Below, piece after piece: positions 33,291 through 42,186 of a DNA stretch of 64,000 nucleotides. Source of the DNA: Methylobacillus flagellatus KT (GTDB lineage Bacteria; Pseudomonadota; Gammaproteobacteria; Burkholderiales; Methylophilaceae). Position 1 is the first letter of the stretch; every line of letters starts with the position of its first letter. The stretch covers positions 434,001-498,000 of the forward strand of contig NC_007947.1 in the NCBI RefSeq assembly GCF_000013705.1, given 5' to 3'. The translations under genes and the position numbers were made by a program. Under the pieces are notes generated by a model, which saw only the letters and a list, made by a program, of their open reading frames with translations, searched no databases and was not told the origin of the DNA.

Positions 33291-36172
33291 GCGCACGTTT
33301 GACCAAGCAAGCAGGTGAATGGATCAACCGTGCCGCTGTTGTCAGGTTCAGCTTCGAAGGGCGGGAGTTCAGCGGTTTCGAGGGCGATACCATCAGCAGC
33401 GCGCTCTGGGCCAATGGCGAGAAGGTGCTGGGACGCAGCTTCAAGTATCACCGTCCGCGCGGCATTCTCAGCCTGGCTAATCATGACGTCAATGTAATGC
33501 TGACCGATGGCATGGACACCAATATCCGCGGCGACGTGGTGCCGGTGAGCAATGGCGCGGTGCTGGAGGCGGTGAATACCGATGGGGGTGTGCGCAAGGA
33601 CAAGAGCCGCATCATCGACAGCATCGCCCCGCTGTTGCCCGTGGGCTTCTACTACAAGGCGTTCCATACGCCCAAGAAGATGTTCCCGTTCTGGGAGAAT
33701 GTCATCCGCAAGGCGGCGGGCCTGGGCAAGGTCAATTTCAACTATCCCCGCATCGTCAAGCCCAAGCGCCATCTCCATTGCGATGTGCTGGTGGTGGGGG
33801 CGGGCGCGTCCGGCCTGGCTGCGGCCATCGAGGCCGGCAGGCAGGGCCTGCGCGTGGTACTGGTGGACGAGAATGCACAGCTTGGCGGCAGCCTTGGCTT
33901 CGACTGGGGCGGCAGCCAGGAGGCCAGCAAGCTGTTGGGTGAGCTGGTGTCCGAGGTGCGGGCATTGCCGAACATCACCGTGATGACCGGCGCCTATGCC
34001 GCTGGTTATTACCCCGACCACCTGATCCCCGTGGTGACCAGGGACGGCATGGTCAAGGTACGCGCCGGGGCCGTGGTGATGGCAAGCGGCGCTTTCGAGC
34101 AGCCGCCCGTGTTCCGCAACAACGATATTCCCGGCGTGATGCTCGGCTCGGCCGCGCAGCGCCTGCTGCACCGCTATGCGGTCAAGCCGTTCGAGCATGG
34201 CGTGGTGTTCACTGCCAACGATTACGGCTACCGTGTTGCCCATGACCTGCTGGAAGCAGGTGTGAAGGTGGCGGCATTGATCGACCTGCGCGCAGAGGCG
34301 CAGGACAAGGTATTGTCCGCTGGCCTGGCCAGGCGAGGTGTCAAGATACAACAAGGCTGCGCGGTATATGAAGTCGAGCCTGCTGCCGATAAGTTCAGCG
34401 TCAAGGCCGTGGTGGTTGCCCCCTATGATGAAGATAGCGCCGAAGCGGATACCAGCCGCAAGACGCGTATCGAGTGCGACGGCGTGGCGATGTGCGCAGG
34501 CTGGGCGCCTACCGCCAACCTGCTGTACCAGGCCGGCACTGCCATGCGCTACGACTATGGCGTGCACCAGTTTGTGCCCGACAGGCTGCCCGCAGGTATT
34601 TTTGCCGCAGGACGTGTCAATGGTGTCTATGCATTGGGTGATAAGCTGGCCGATGGCAAGCGTGCCGCGATTGCCGCCATGCGCCATCTTGGCAAGGAGC
34701 TGCCGGAGCCAGCTAGCGTGACAGTCAGTGCTCACGCCCAAAGCCATGCCTATCCCATTGTCATGCATCCCAAGGGCAAGAATTTCGTCGATTTCGACGA
34801 GGATATCCAGGTCAAGGATTTCATCAATGCCGCCAAGGAAGGCTTCGACAATATCGAATTGATGAAGCGCTTCACCACCGTCGGCATGGGGCCGAGCCAG
34901 GGCAAGCATTCCAATATGAATGCGATCCGCATTCTTGCGCGGCTGCGCGGCTTGCCGGTGGAGCAGATTGGCACTACGACGTCGCGGCCATTCTTCCATC
35001 CGACGCCGATCGGTCACCTGGGCGGTCGCGGCTTCCACCCACACCGCATCACGCCGCTGCATGATGTCAATGCCGCGCTCGGCGCCGTCTTCACTGATGT
35101 CGGCCCCTGGAAGCGCGCCGCCTACTATGCGGTACCCGGCCTCAGCGTGCAGGACACCATCCTGGCTGAAGTCGAAGCCGTGCGCAGCAAGGCCGGCATC
35201 ATTGACAGCAGCTCCTTCGGCAAGATCGAGGTACGCGGGCCTGAGGCCGGCTTGTTCCTTGAGCGCTTCTTTACCGGTCGTTATGCCGACCAGGCCATTG
35301 GTGAGTCGCGCTACACCATGCTGCTCGACGAGTCGGGCGTGGTGGTGGATGATGGGCTGGCGCACAGGCTGGGCGATGAGTTGTTCTACCTGACTTCCGG
35401 CACCTCGAATGCCGCTGCGGTCTACCGCGAGATGCAGCGCTGGCAGCAAATCTGGCAGCTTGACATCGGGCTGGTCAATGTCACTGGTGCTTACGCCGCG
35501 ATCAATGTCGCCGGGCCGCTGGCGCGGCAGGTATTGTCCGGGCTCGTGAATTTCAACCTGGCTGAGCAACAGCCGCATAGCGCGCGCGACACTGAAATTG
35601 CCGGGGTGCCGACGCGATTGCTGCGCGTGGCCTTCGTGTCCGATAGCACTTATGAGCTGCATGTGCCCACTCCCCAGGCCGCCTTTGTCTGGGAGCAGGT
35701 CATGCGTGCCGGCTCCAGCCTGGGCCTCAAACCGTTCGGCACCGATGCGCAGCGCATCCTGCGGCTGGAAATGGGGCACCCCATGCCCGGCATCGACACC
35801 GACGGCCTGACCAACCCGCTGGAAATCGGCGCGCAGCATGCGATTGCCATGGACAAGCCGGATTTCATCGGCAAGCGCAGCCTGCAGATCATTGCCAAGC
35901 GTCCGCTCAAGAAAGCGCTGGTGGCGTTTGCGCTCAAGCCCGGTTTTGCGGGAGAGCTGCCGTTCGAATGCAACCTGGTGATCCGCAACGGCGAGATCGA
36001 GGGGCGTGTCACCAGCATCGCGTATTCCAGGACCGTGGGCCACGTGATCGGCTTTGCCTATGTCGCGCCTCAGCACAGCGCCGTGGGGTCCGGTTTTGAA
36101 ATCCGTACCGACAGCGGCGCACTGGTCGCTGCGACCGTGGTGCCTTTCCATTTCCTTGTCAGCCAACAGTGA
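33287..36172 (+). CDS. mgdC: N-methylglutamate dehydrogenase subunit C (SoxA-like)
   Basis: A 961-residue homologue of sarcosine oxidase alpha subunit. Residues ~15-95 form the N-terminal ferredoxin-like 2Fe-2S_4 fold (VRFSFEGREFSGFEGDTISS), ~165-500 a pyridine-nucleotide oxidoreductase domain (CDVLVVGAGASGLAAAIEAG; GVAMCAGWAPTANL), and ~590-961 a GcvT-like folate domain (GGRGFHPHRITPLHDV; RILRLEMGHPMPGIDTDGLT). It would bind NAD and tetrahydrofolate and receive the methylene group. Start ATG 33287, with ACAGGAGGG upstream, overlaps the mgdB stop. Confidence 0.92.
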   Translation: MSARLTKQAGEWINRAAVVRFSFEGREFSGFEGDTISSALWANGEKVLGRSFKYHRPRGILSLANHDVNVMLTDGMDTNIRGDVVPVSNGAVLEAVNTDGGVRKDKSRIIDSIAPLLPVGFYYKAFHTPKKMFPFWENVIRKAAGLGKVNFNYPRIVKPKRHLHCDVLVVGAGASGLAAAIEAGRQGLRVVLVDENAQLGGSLGFDWGGSQEASKLLGELVSEVRALPNITVMTGAYAAGYYPDHLIPVVTRDGMVKVRAGAVVMASGAFEQPPVFRNNDIPGVMLGSAAQRLLHRYAVKPFEHGVVFTANDYGYRVAHDLLEAGVKVAALIDLRAEAQDKVLSAGLARRGVKIQQGCAVYEVEPAADKFSVKAVVVAPYDEDSAEADTSRKTRIECDGVAMCAGWAPTANLLYQAGTAMRYDYGVHQFVPDRLPAGIFAAGRVNGVYALGDKLADGKRAAIAAMRHLGKELPEPASVTVSAHAQSHAYPIVMHPKGKNFVDFDEDIQVKDFINAAKEGFDNIELMKRFTTVGMGPSQGKHSNMNAIRILARLRGLPVEQIGTTTSRPFFHPTPIGHLGGRGFHPHRITPLHDVNAALGAVFTDVGPWKRAAYYAVPGLSVQDTILAEVEAVRSKAGIIDSSSFGKIEVRGPEAGLFLERFFTGRYADQAIGESRYTMLLDESGVVVDDGLAHRLGDELFYLTSGTSNAAAVYREMQRWQQIWQLDIGLVNVTGAYAAINVAGPLARQVLSGLVNFNLAEQQPHSARDTEIAGVPTRLLRVAFVSDSTYELHVPTPQAAFVWEQVMRAGSSLGLKPFGTDAQRILRLEMGHPMPGIDTDGLTNPLEIGAQHAIAMDKPDFIGKRSLQIIAKRPLKKALVAFALKPGFAGELPFECNLVIRNGEIEGRVTSIAYSRTVGHVIGFAYVAPQHSAVGSGFEIRTDSGALVAATVVPFHFLVSQQ

Positions 36173-36176
36173 GGCA

Positions 36177-36860
36177 ATGAATAAGATGCAAACAGAAAAG
36201 CTAATTACTCCTTTCGCCCATGCGCTCCAACATGAACATGGCGTCTGGGGTCTCATCGACCAGATGAAGGCTGTCACTCACTTTTTAGACGAGGAGCTGG
36301 AAAGGGACAGAATAAGGAATTTAGGCATCGCTGATGCGAGCTTCCTGCGCAAGTTCGGCGCCAAGGGCACATATGCCGCCCAATGGCTGGAAGCGCAAGG
36401 CGTGGTGATTCCGACGCGTCCCAACAGCTGGGCACAGGCTGCAGACGGTAGCCTGGCCTTGCGCCTGGGCAATAGCGAATTTCTCATCGAGGATGTGCCG
36501 GGTGGCACAAGCTGCGACAGGCTGGCACAAGCCTGCGCAGGGGCTAGGGGTGTATACCCGGTACCGCATGTGGAAGCGTCATTCGTGATCAGCGGCCACG
36601 CGGTGCAGGCCTTGTTTTCAGAAGTTTGTTCCATTGATTTAACTCACGCTTCGCTCGGTGCACAAGACGTCGTCATGACGCAATTTGCCGGGGTCAGCGT
36701 AGTCCTGATACGCCAGGACCTGAAGGAGGAGGAGAGCCTCTACAGGCTGTGGTGTGATAGTTCGTACGGTTCATATTTGTGGGAAGTGATCGCAGGCATC
36801 GCTCACGAACACAAGGGCGGACCCGTCGGGATAGGGCGTTATTTCGCGTCTTGTCCATAA
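36177..36860 (+). CDS. mgdD: N-methylglutamate dehydrogenase subunit D (SoxG-like)
   Basis: A 227-residue homologue of sarcosine oxidase gamma subunit: the ASFLRKFGAKGTYAAQWLEA segment, a central NSWAQAADGSLALRLGNSEF, and a C-terminal VVLIRQDL...FRLWCD-type end (here YRLWCDSSYGSYLWEVI). It starts 4 bases after the mgdC stop; a second ATG three codons later is an alternative start. Homology in this subunit is weak, so the assignment rests partly on the position after mgdC. Confidence 0.85.
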   Translation: MNKMQTEKLITPFAHALQHEHGVWGLIDQMKAVTHFLDEELERDRIRNLGIADASFLRKFGAKGTYAAQWLEAQGVVIPTRPNSWAQAADGSLALRLGNSEFLIEDVPGGTSCDRLAQACAGARGVYPVPHVEASFVISGHAVQALFSEVCSIDLTHASLGAQDVVMTQFAGVSVVLIRQDLKEEESLYRLWCDSSYGSYLWEVIAGIAHEHKGGPVGIGRYFASCP

Positions 36861-36887
36861 ACTCAATTGGACTTGGAGAGTGATGTT

Positions 36888-38267
36888 ATGAAGATAGTAG
36901 ATGGAAGGTTCACATGTCAGCCAGGTACGCCGGCTGAGCAATTGGCGGCTGCGAAGAAGTTCCTGGCCGACAACCATGTGAAATACGTATTGGCGCAGTT
37001 CGTGGATATCCACGGGGTCGCCAAGGTGAAGTCGGTGCCTGCTGCGCATCTCGAATCCATTCTCAAGGATGGCGCGGGGTTCGCCGGTGGGGCGATCTGG
37101 GGCATGGGCATCCTGCCCAATGGTCCGGACTACATGGCAGTGGGTGATTTGTCCACGCTGAGTCTGCTTCCCTGGCAGCCCGGCTATGCGCGCATCATCT
37201 GCGACGGCCATGTCGACCAGAAGCCTTACGAGTACGACTCGCGCGTGGTGCTGAAGAAGCAGGTCGAACGTCTGTCGGCGCAAGGCTGGACGCTCTACAC
37301 CGGTCTGGAGCCGGAGTTCTCGCTGCTCAGGCGCGACGAAAAGGGCGCACTGCACCCTTGCGACGAGACCGATACGCTGCAAAAGCCCTGTTATGACTAC
37401 AAGGGCATGACGCGGCAGGCGGTGTTCCTCGAAAGACTGACCGAAGCGCTGATCGCGGCCGGGCTGGATGTGTACCAGATCGACCACGAAGATGCCAACG
37501 GCCAGTTCGAGATCAATTACACCTATGCCGACTGCCTCAAGAGCGCGGACGACTATATCCTGTTCAAGATGGCGGCCAGCCATATCGCCAACGAGCTCGG
37601 CATGACCTGTTCCTTCATGCCCAAGCCGTTCGGCAACCGCCCCGGCAACGGCATGCACATGCATATGTCGATCGGCGACGGCAACAAGAGCCTGTTTCAT
37701 GATGACAGCGATAGCACCGGCCACGGCCTGTCACCGCTGGCCTATCACTTCCTGGGCGGCATCCTGCATCACGCCCCGGCATTGACCGCGCTCGCTGCGC
37801 CTACCGTCAATTCGTACAAGCGCCTGGTGGTCAGCCAGTCGCTCACCGGCTCGACCTGGGCGCCAGCCTATATTTCCTATGGCAACAACAACCGCTCGAC
37901 CATGGTGCGCATTCCCTATGGCCGCCTGGAGCTGCGCCTGCCGGACGGTAGCTGTAACCCCTACCTGACCACGGCGGCGGTGATCGCAGCCGGCCTCGAC
38001 GGCGTCAAGCGCGAGCTGCATCCAGGCCCTGGCCATTCCACCAATTTGTTCGACCTGAGCCTGGCGGAAATGAAGGAGCAAGGCATCGGCATCCTGCCGC
38101 AAAACCTCAATGAGTCGCTGGACCAGCTCGAAGCCAACCAGGTGTTGCGCGATGCGCTGGGCAATGCGCTCACCGAGGAGTTCATCAAGCTCAAGCGCGC
38201 TGAATGGGTCGATTATCAGCGCCATGTGTCGGATTGGGAGATCAACCGCTATATCGAATTTTTCTAG
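36888..38267 (+). CDS. gmaS: gamma-glutamylmethylamide synthetase
   Basis: A 459-residue member of the glutamine synthetase superfamily. Landmarks are the beta-Grasp region [18 protein letters not shown], the metal-site [10 protein letters not shown], the ATP/glutamate site [12 protein letters not shown], and [14 protein letters not shown]. In this cluster it should ligate methylamine to glutamate with ATP, giving gamma-glutamylmethylamide. The ATG 36888 follows GGAGAGTGATGTT; earlier in-frame codons lack a site. Lying between the dehydrogenase (mgd) and synthase (mgs) genes, it makes the pathway complete. The GlnT type of glutamine synthetase is the alternative if seen in isolation. Confidence 0.92.
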   Translation: MKIVDGRFTCQPGTPAEQLAAAKKFLADNHVKYVLAQFVDIHGVAKVKSVPAAHLESILKDGAGFAGGAIWGMGILPNGPDYMAVGDLSTLSLLPWQPGYARIICDGHVDQKPYEYDSRVVLKKQVERLSAQGWTLYTGLEPEFSLLRRDEKGALHPCDETDTLQKPCYDYKGMTRQAVFLERLTEALIAAGLDVYQIDHEDANGQFEINYTYADCLKSADDYILFKMAASHIANELGMTCSFMPKPFGNRPGNGMHMHMSIGDGNKSLFHDDSDSTGHGLSPLAYHFLGGILHHAPALTALAAPTVNSYKRLVVSQSLTGSTWAPAYISYGNNNRSTMVRIPYGRLELRLPDGSCNPYLTTAAVIAAGLDGVKRELHPGPGHSTNLFDLSLAEMKEQGIGILPQNLNESLDQLEANQVLRDALGNALTEEFIKLKRAEWVDYQRHVSDWEINRYIEFF

Positions 38268-38309
38268 GCGGCTTTTTTAAATGACTGGATTCTGTAAGGA
38301 GATTTAATC

Positions 38310-39206
38310 ATGTGTGGAATCGTTGGATTACTGGTGAAGAACCAGAACATGCGCGCCAATATCGGCGAACTCATGCTGCCCATGCTGATCGGCATGACGG
38401 AGCGCGGCCCGGATTCCGCAGGCCTGGCGATCTTCGGCGCACCCGTGGATAACGGCGAGCGCAAGTTCAGCCTGTATTGCGCCGATCCCGACTTCGACTG
38501 GGCCAGGCTCAGCGTTGACCTCAACAACGGCCTCCAGGCCGAGGCCACGGTGGAGGTGAAGGTCAACCATGCCGTGGTGACCACCTCCGTCAGCCCCGAT
38601 ACCGTCAAGGCCTGGCTCAAGGAGCATTATCCCCAGCTACACCTGCTGTCCGTGGGCCAGCTCATGGATATCTACAAGGATACCGGCACGCCGGCGCAGG
38701 TGGCCAGCCGCTACGACTTTTCCAAGCTGTCCGGCAGCCACCTCGTGGGCCATACCCGCATGGCGACCGAGTCTGCGATCACGCCATCGCATGCTCACCC
38801 CTTCACTGCGGGCGAGGACTGGTGCCTGGTGCACAACGGTTCGCTGTCCAACGCGCATAGCATCCGCCGCAAGCTGGAGCACGAAGGTATTTCCTTCGAG
38901 ACCGACAACGATACCGAGGCTGCCTGCCGCTTTCTGCAATGGCGCATGCGCGAAGGTGACGATCTCAAGACCGCGCTCGAGCATGGCTTCGACGAGCTGG
39001 ACGGCTTCTACACCCTGTTGATGGGGACCAAGGATCAACTGGCGCTGGTGCGCGACCCATTTGCCTGCAAGCCCGCGATTGTGGCCGAGCACGACGATTA
39101 TGTCGCGATCGCCTCCGAATTCCGTTCCTTGGCCCATTTGCCTGATATCAAGAATGCCAAGGTATTCGAGCCTGCACCGAAGGAGATGTATGTATGGAAA
39201 CTGTAA
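38310..39206 (+). CDS. mgsA: N-methylglutamate synthase subunit A (GATase II)
   Basis: A 298-residue class II glutamine amidotransferase domain protein. The nucleophile is Cys2 (MCGIVGLL) and the substrate region shows HTRMATESAITPSHAHPF and the VHNGSLSN loop. It corresponds to the amidotransferase domain of glutamate synthase split off as its own gene. It would release methylamine or a bound methylamino group from gamma-glutamylmethylamide for transfer. It overlaps mgsB by 13 bases. Confidence 0.9.
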   Translation: MCGIVGLLVKNQNMRANIGELMLPMLIGMTERGPDSAGLAIFGAPVDNGERKFSLYCADPDFDWARLSVDLNNGLQAEATVEVKVNHAVVTTSVSPDTVKAWLKEHYPQLHLLSVGQLMDIYKDTGTPAQVASRYDFSKLSGSHLVGHTRMATESAITPSHAHPFTAGEDWCLVHNGSLSNAHSIRRKLEHEGISFETDNDTEAACRFLQWRMREGDDLKTALEHGFDELDGFYTLLMGTKDQLALVRDPFACKPAIVAEHDDYVAIASEFRSLAHLPDIKNAKVFEPAPKEMYVWKL

Positions 39207-39886
39207 CATTCGACCTGGAGAAAACCCCGCTGCGCGAGGTGAACCAGTACCTGCACAGCGATGCCACCGAATTGGACGGCAAGACGGTCAGGATCACTAA
39301 CCCGGGCGGCGCGCACAACATCGCGGTCGGCCTCAAGGCTGACGTCAACGTGGTGATCGAGGGGCATGCGGGGTATTACGCCGCCGGCATGAACCAGTTT
39401 GCCAATGTGACGATCGAGGGCAGCGCCGGCACCGGCGTGGCCGAGAACATGATGTCCGGACGCGTGCATGTCAAGGGCTTCGCCTCCAATGCCGCAGGCG
39501 CTACGGCACACGGCGGCCTGCTCATCATCGACGGCGATGCGGGCCTGCGTTGCGGCATCTCCATGAAGGGTGTGGATATTGTCGTCGGTGGTTCTGTCGG
39601 CAGTTTTTCCGCATTCATGGCACAGGCCGGCAACCTGGTGATCCTCGGCGATGCCGGTGAAGCGCTGGGCGATTCCCTCTACGAAGCCCGCATCTTTGTG
39701 CGCGGCACGATCAAGAGCCTGGGCGCCGATTGCGAGGTCAAGCCCATGGATGACGAGTCCCGCCAGATCCTGGTCAGGCTCCTCAAGGAGTCCGGCCATG
39801 CGGATGTCGATCCCGACAGTTTCACGCTGCTCGGCTCGGCCCGCACGCTGTACAACTTCCACGTAGATAACGCAGGAGCCTACTAA
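39194..39886 (+). CDS. mgsB: N-methylglutamate synthase subunit B (GltB C-terminal-like)
   Basis: A 230-residue protein of the glutamate synthase alpha C-terminal (GXGXG) right-handed beta-helix type: repeats such as ENMMSGRVHVKGFASNAAGA and GSVGSFSAFMAQAGNLVILG. It is the structural third of the split synthase. Its start lies inside mgsA (13-base overlap) and its stop is 2 bases before mgsC, so the three subunits are translated together. Confidence 0.9.
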   Translation: METVTFDLEKTPLREVNQYLHSDATELDGKTVRITNPGGAHNIAVGLKADVNVVIEGHAGYYAAGMNQFANVTIEGSAGTGVAENMMSGRVHVKGFASNAAGATAHGGLLIIDGDAGLRCGISMKGVDIVVGGSVGSFSAFMAQAGNLVILGDAGEALGDSLYEARIFVRGTIKSLGADCEVKPMDDESRQILVRLLKESGHADVDPDSFTLLGSARTLYNFHVDNAGAY

Positions 39887-39888
39887 TC

Positions 39889-41223
39889 ATGAGCGACACG
39901 CCAAAAATCCCGCAAACCGAACCGCGTTTTTCTGCGACTTTCGACAAGCACACCATGTCCGAGATCCGCCGTGCCGCGGCGACCGGCATCTACGACATCC
40001 GCGGCGCAGGCGCCAAGCGCAAGCTGCCGCACTTCGACGACCTGCTGTTCCTGGGCGCTTCCGTCAGCCGTTATCCGCTGGAAGGCTACCGCGAGAAATG
40101 CGGTACCGATGTCGTGCTGGGCACCCGCTTTGCCAAGAAGCCCATCCATCTCAAGACGCCTGTGACCATTGCCGGCATGAGTTTCGGCGCCTTGTCAGGC
40201 CCGGCCAAGGAAGCGCTCGGCCGCGGCGCCAGTGCCGTGGGCACCAGCACGACCACCGGCGATGGTGGCATGACGCCGGAAGAGCGCGGCCAGTCCTCCA
40301 TTCTGGTATACCAATACCTGCCGTCGCGCTATGGCATGAATCCCGACGACCTGCGCAAGGCCGATGCGATCGAAGTGGTGATCGGCCAGGGCGCCAAGCC
40401 TGGCGGTGGCGGCATGTTGCTGGGCCAGAAGATCAGCGACCGCGTCGCCAAGATGCGCTGCCTGCCCAAGGGCGTGGATCAGCGTTCCGCGTGCCGTCAC
40501 CCAGACTGGACCGGTCCGGACGATCTGGAAATCAAGATCGCCGAGCTTCGTGAGATCACGGACTGGGAAAAGCCCATTTATGTGAAGGTGGGCGCAACGC
40601 GTCCTTATTTTGATGTCGCTTTGGCAGTGAAAGCCGGTGCCGATGTCGTCGTGCTGGACGGCATGCAGGGTGGGACTGCGGCAACGCAGGAAGTGTTCAT
40701 CGAGCATGTCGGTATCCCCATCCTCGCAGCCATTCGTCCTGCCGTGCAGGCCTTGCAGGATATGGGCATGCACCGCAAGGTGCAGCTCATCGTCTCGGGC
40801 GGTATCCGCAACGGCGCCGATGTCGCCAAGGCCCTGGCGCTGGGTGCAGATGCGGTGGCCATCGGTACTGCGGCATTGATTGCGCTCGGTGACAACGACC
40901 CGCGCCTGGAGGAGGAGTACAACAAGCTCGGCACCACCGCTGGCGCGTATGACGACTGGCACGAAGGCAAGGATCCCGCCGGTATCACCACCCAGGATCC
41001 CGAGCTCATGAAACGCCTCGATCCGGTCAAGGCCGGGCGCAGGCTGGCGAATTACCTCTCCGTGATGACCATGGAAGCCCAGGTCATCGCGCGCGCCTGC
41101 GGCAAGTCGCACCTGCACAACCTGGAGCCGGAAGACCTGGTTGCCTTGAGCATCGAGGCCGCCGCCATGGCGAAAGTGCCCTTGGCCGGTACCAGCTGGA
41201 TACCGGGCGTGTCACAGTTCTAG
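39889..41223 (+). CDS. mgsC: N-methylglutamate synthase subunit C (FMN/Fe-S synthase)
   Basis: A 444-residue homologue of the glutamate synthase central domain. Motifs are GMSFGALSGPAKEALGRGAS, GEGGM-like TGDGGMTPEERG, the KVGATRPYFDVALAVKAGAD barrel strand, LDGMQGGTAATQEVF and SGGIRNGADVAKALALGADA (phosphate of FMN); a cluster-type CRHPDW stretch lies near residue 203. It would form N-methylglutamate from gamma-glutamylmethylamide and 2-oxoglutarate or glutamate with subunits A and B. It closes the cluster and is followed by a strong terminator. Confidence 0.92.
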   Translation: MSDTPKIPQTEPRFSATFDKHTMSEIRRAAATGIYDIRGAGAKRKLPHFDDLLFLGASVSRYPLEGYREKCGTDVVLGTRFAKKPIHLKTPVTIAGMSFGALSGPAKEALGRGASAVGTSTTTGDGGMTPEERGQSSILVYQYLPSRYGMNPDDLRKADAIEVVIGQGAKPGGGGMLLGQKISDRVAKMRCLPKGVDQRSACRHPDWTGPDDLEIKIAELREITDWEKPIYVKVGATRPYFDVALAVKAGADVVVLDGMQGGTAATQEVFIEHVGIPILAAIRPAVQALQDMGMHRKVQLIVSGGIRNGADVAKALALGADAVAIGTAALIALGDNDPRLEEEYNKLGTTAGAYDDWHEGKDPAGITTQDPELMKRLDPVKAGRRLANYLSVMTMEAQVIARACGKSHLHNLEPEDLVALSIEAAAMAKVPLAGTSWIPGVSQF

Positions 41224-41256
41224 CTTACCCCTGCGTTGTACTGACGTAGTCCTTGT

Positions 41257-41293
41257 CCAGGCTAATCGCTTATGCGGTTGCCTGGCTTTTTTT
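41257..41293 (+). terminator. terminator of the mgd-gma-mgs cluster
   Basis: Outer stem CCAGGC/GCCTGG and inner stem AATCGC/GCGGTT (one G-U pair) around TTAT, then C and seven T. It lies 33 bases after mgsC. Confidence 0.88.
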
Positions 41294-41415
41294 CGTCAAA
41301 GGCCTCCGGACGTGTGTCCGGTGACGGGTGCGCTTGGCAAGGCGGCATATTGCCTGCGGCGGGTGCTTCGCGTGGGCAGGTGCGTAGCTACAAGCAGGGG
41401 GGGTTAACGCCGAGT

Positions 41416-41431
41416 TACTCATTAGGAAGTA
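41416..41431. promoter_or_regulatory. NarL-like 7-2-7 site in the mgsC-amiR gap
   Basis: TACTCAT-TA-GGAAGTA: left heptamer perfect, right heptamer 6 of 7. It lies in the 336-base convergent gap 41224-41559, where no promoter is expected. The gap also holds the mgs terminator and, at 41530-41556, a GGAGTC.../...GACTCC hairpin followed by a T-rich tail on the plus strand. No coding sequence is visible; a small RNA is possible but unsupported. Confidence 0.35.
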
Positions 41432-41559
41432 ATGCTTCAGGGGAATGGTGCCTACAGGCAGGTATTGCGACAATGCCCCCGCTTTGATGAGCGATGCCTG
41501 CTCCTTTTCATCACGGAGCTTTCTTACAGGAGTCATCACCCAGGGGTGACTCCTTTCTT

Positions 41560-42186
41560 TCAACGATGGAGAATGCCGTCCGCATGCAAGATGGCGCGTG
41601 CGATTTCCTCGATGGGCACCCGTTTCAGCATGGCCTGTTCCCGCATGATCTTGTAAGCCTCCACGGCACCGATGTCACGTGTCCGCGCCAGCACGGCCTG
41701 GGCTGCGCTGATCTGGTTGGATGCCTGCAGTTTTTGCTCCAGGCGCTGGTTGCGTTTATTGAGCAGCCTGAGTTGCTGGCAATGGTGAATGGCCATGATC
41801 AAGGTGGATAGAATGCCGTTGTGGTGCACGGGGCTGACGAGGATGCCGTGGCATCCCAGGCTGGTGGCAGTATCGAGGATGGTCGGGTTTTCATATTCGA
41901 CGATGCCGATCAGGGGAATGGCCGAGGCAGGGGTGAGCCAGGCCAGTTTTTTCTTGTCGCTGGCCTCGGCATTCAGCAGGAAAAAGACAATGTCGGTGCC
42001 TTCTGGCAAGTCTGCCAATGGCGGCCATATGGTGACGGTCTGGCAGCCGATGCGCTGCAGTTGTTGCACTAGGATGTCGCGGTTGTCGTCCTTGGGATGG
42101 AATATCGCGACGCGGGCGTTGCGCAGGTTGCGGAAGAGGTCCAGCGTCGAACGCTGCCGCACACTGCTCTTGCTGTGACTAGCCAT
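41560..42186 (-). CDS. amiR: ANTAR antitermination regulator AmiR
   Basis: A 208-residue protein: an N-terminal pseudo-receiver (RVAIFHPKDDNRDILVQQLQ...) without a clear phospho-Asp, a coiled coil, and a C-terminal ANTAR RNA-binding domain (~150-208; LEQKLQASNQISAAQAVLAR, VEAYKIMREQAM). AmiR binds amidase leader RNA and prevents termination unless sequestered by AmiC. Start 42186 overlaps the amiC stop by 8 bases (ATGGCTAG), so the two are made in fixed ratio. The amiE leader hairpins at 44636-44720 are the expected target. Confidence 0.9.
   Translation of the reverse strand: MASHSKSSVRQRSTLDLFRNLRNARVAIFHPKDDNRDILVQQLQRIGCQTVTIWPPLADLPEGTDIVFFLLNAEASDKKKLAWLTPASAIPLIGIVEYENPTILDTATSLGCHGILVSPVHHNGILSTLIMAIHHCQQLRLLNKRNQRLEQKLQASNQISAAQAVLARTRDIGAVEAYKIMREQAMLKRVPIEEIARAILHADGILHR

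Noticed and set aside
33245..36277. 1010-codon open frame on the minus strand opposite mgdC
   Set aside because: It is the antisense shadow of a well-identified gene in GC-rich sequence; the translation has no recognisable domain.
31761..36860. Sarcosine oxidase soxBDAG
   Set aside because: Homology fits, but the contiguous gmaS and split glutamate-synthase-like genes identify it as N-methylglutamate dehydrogenase.
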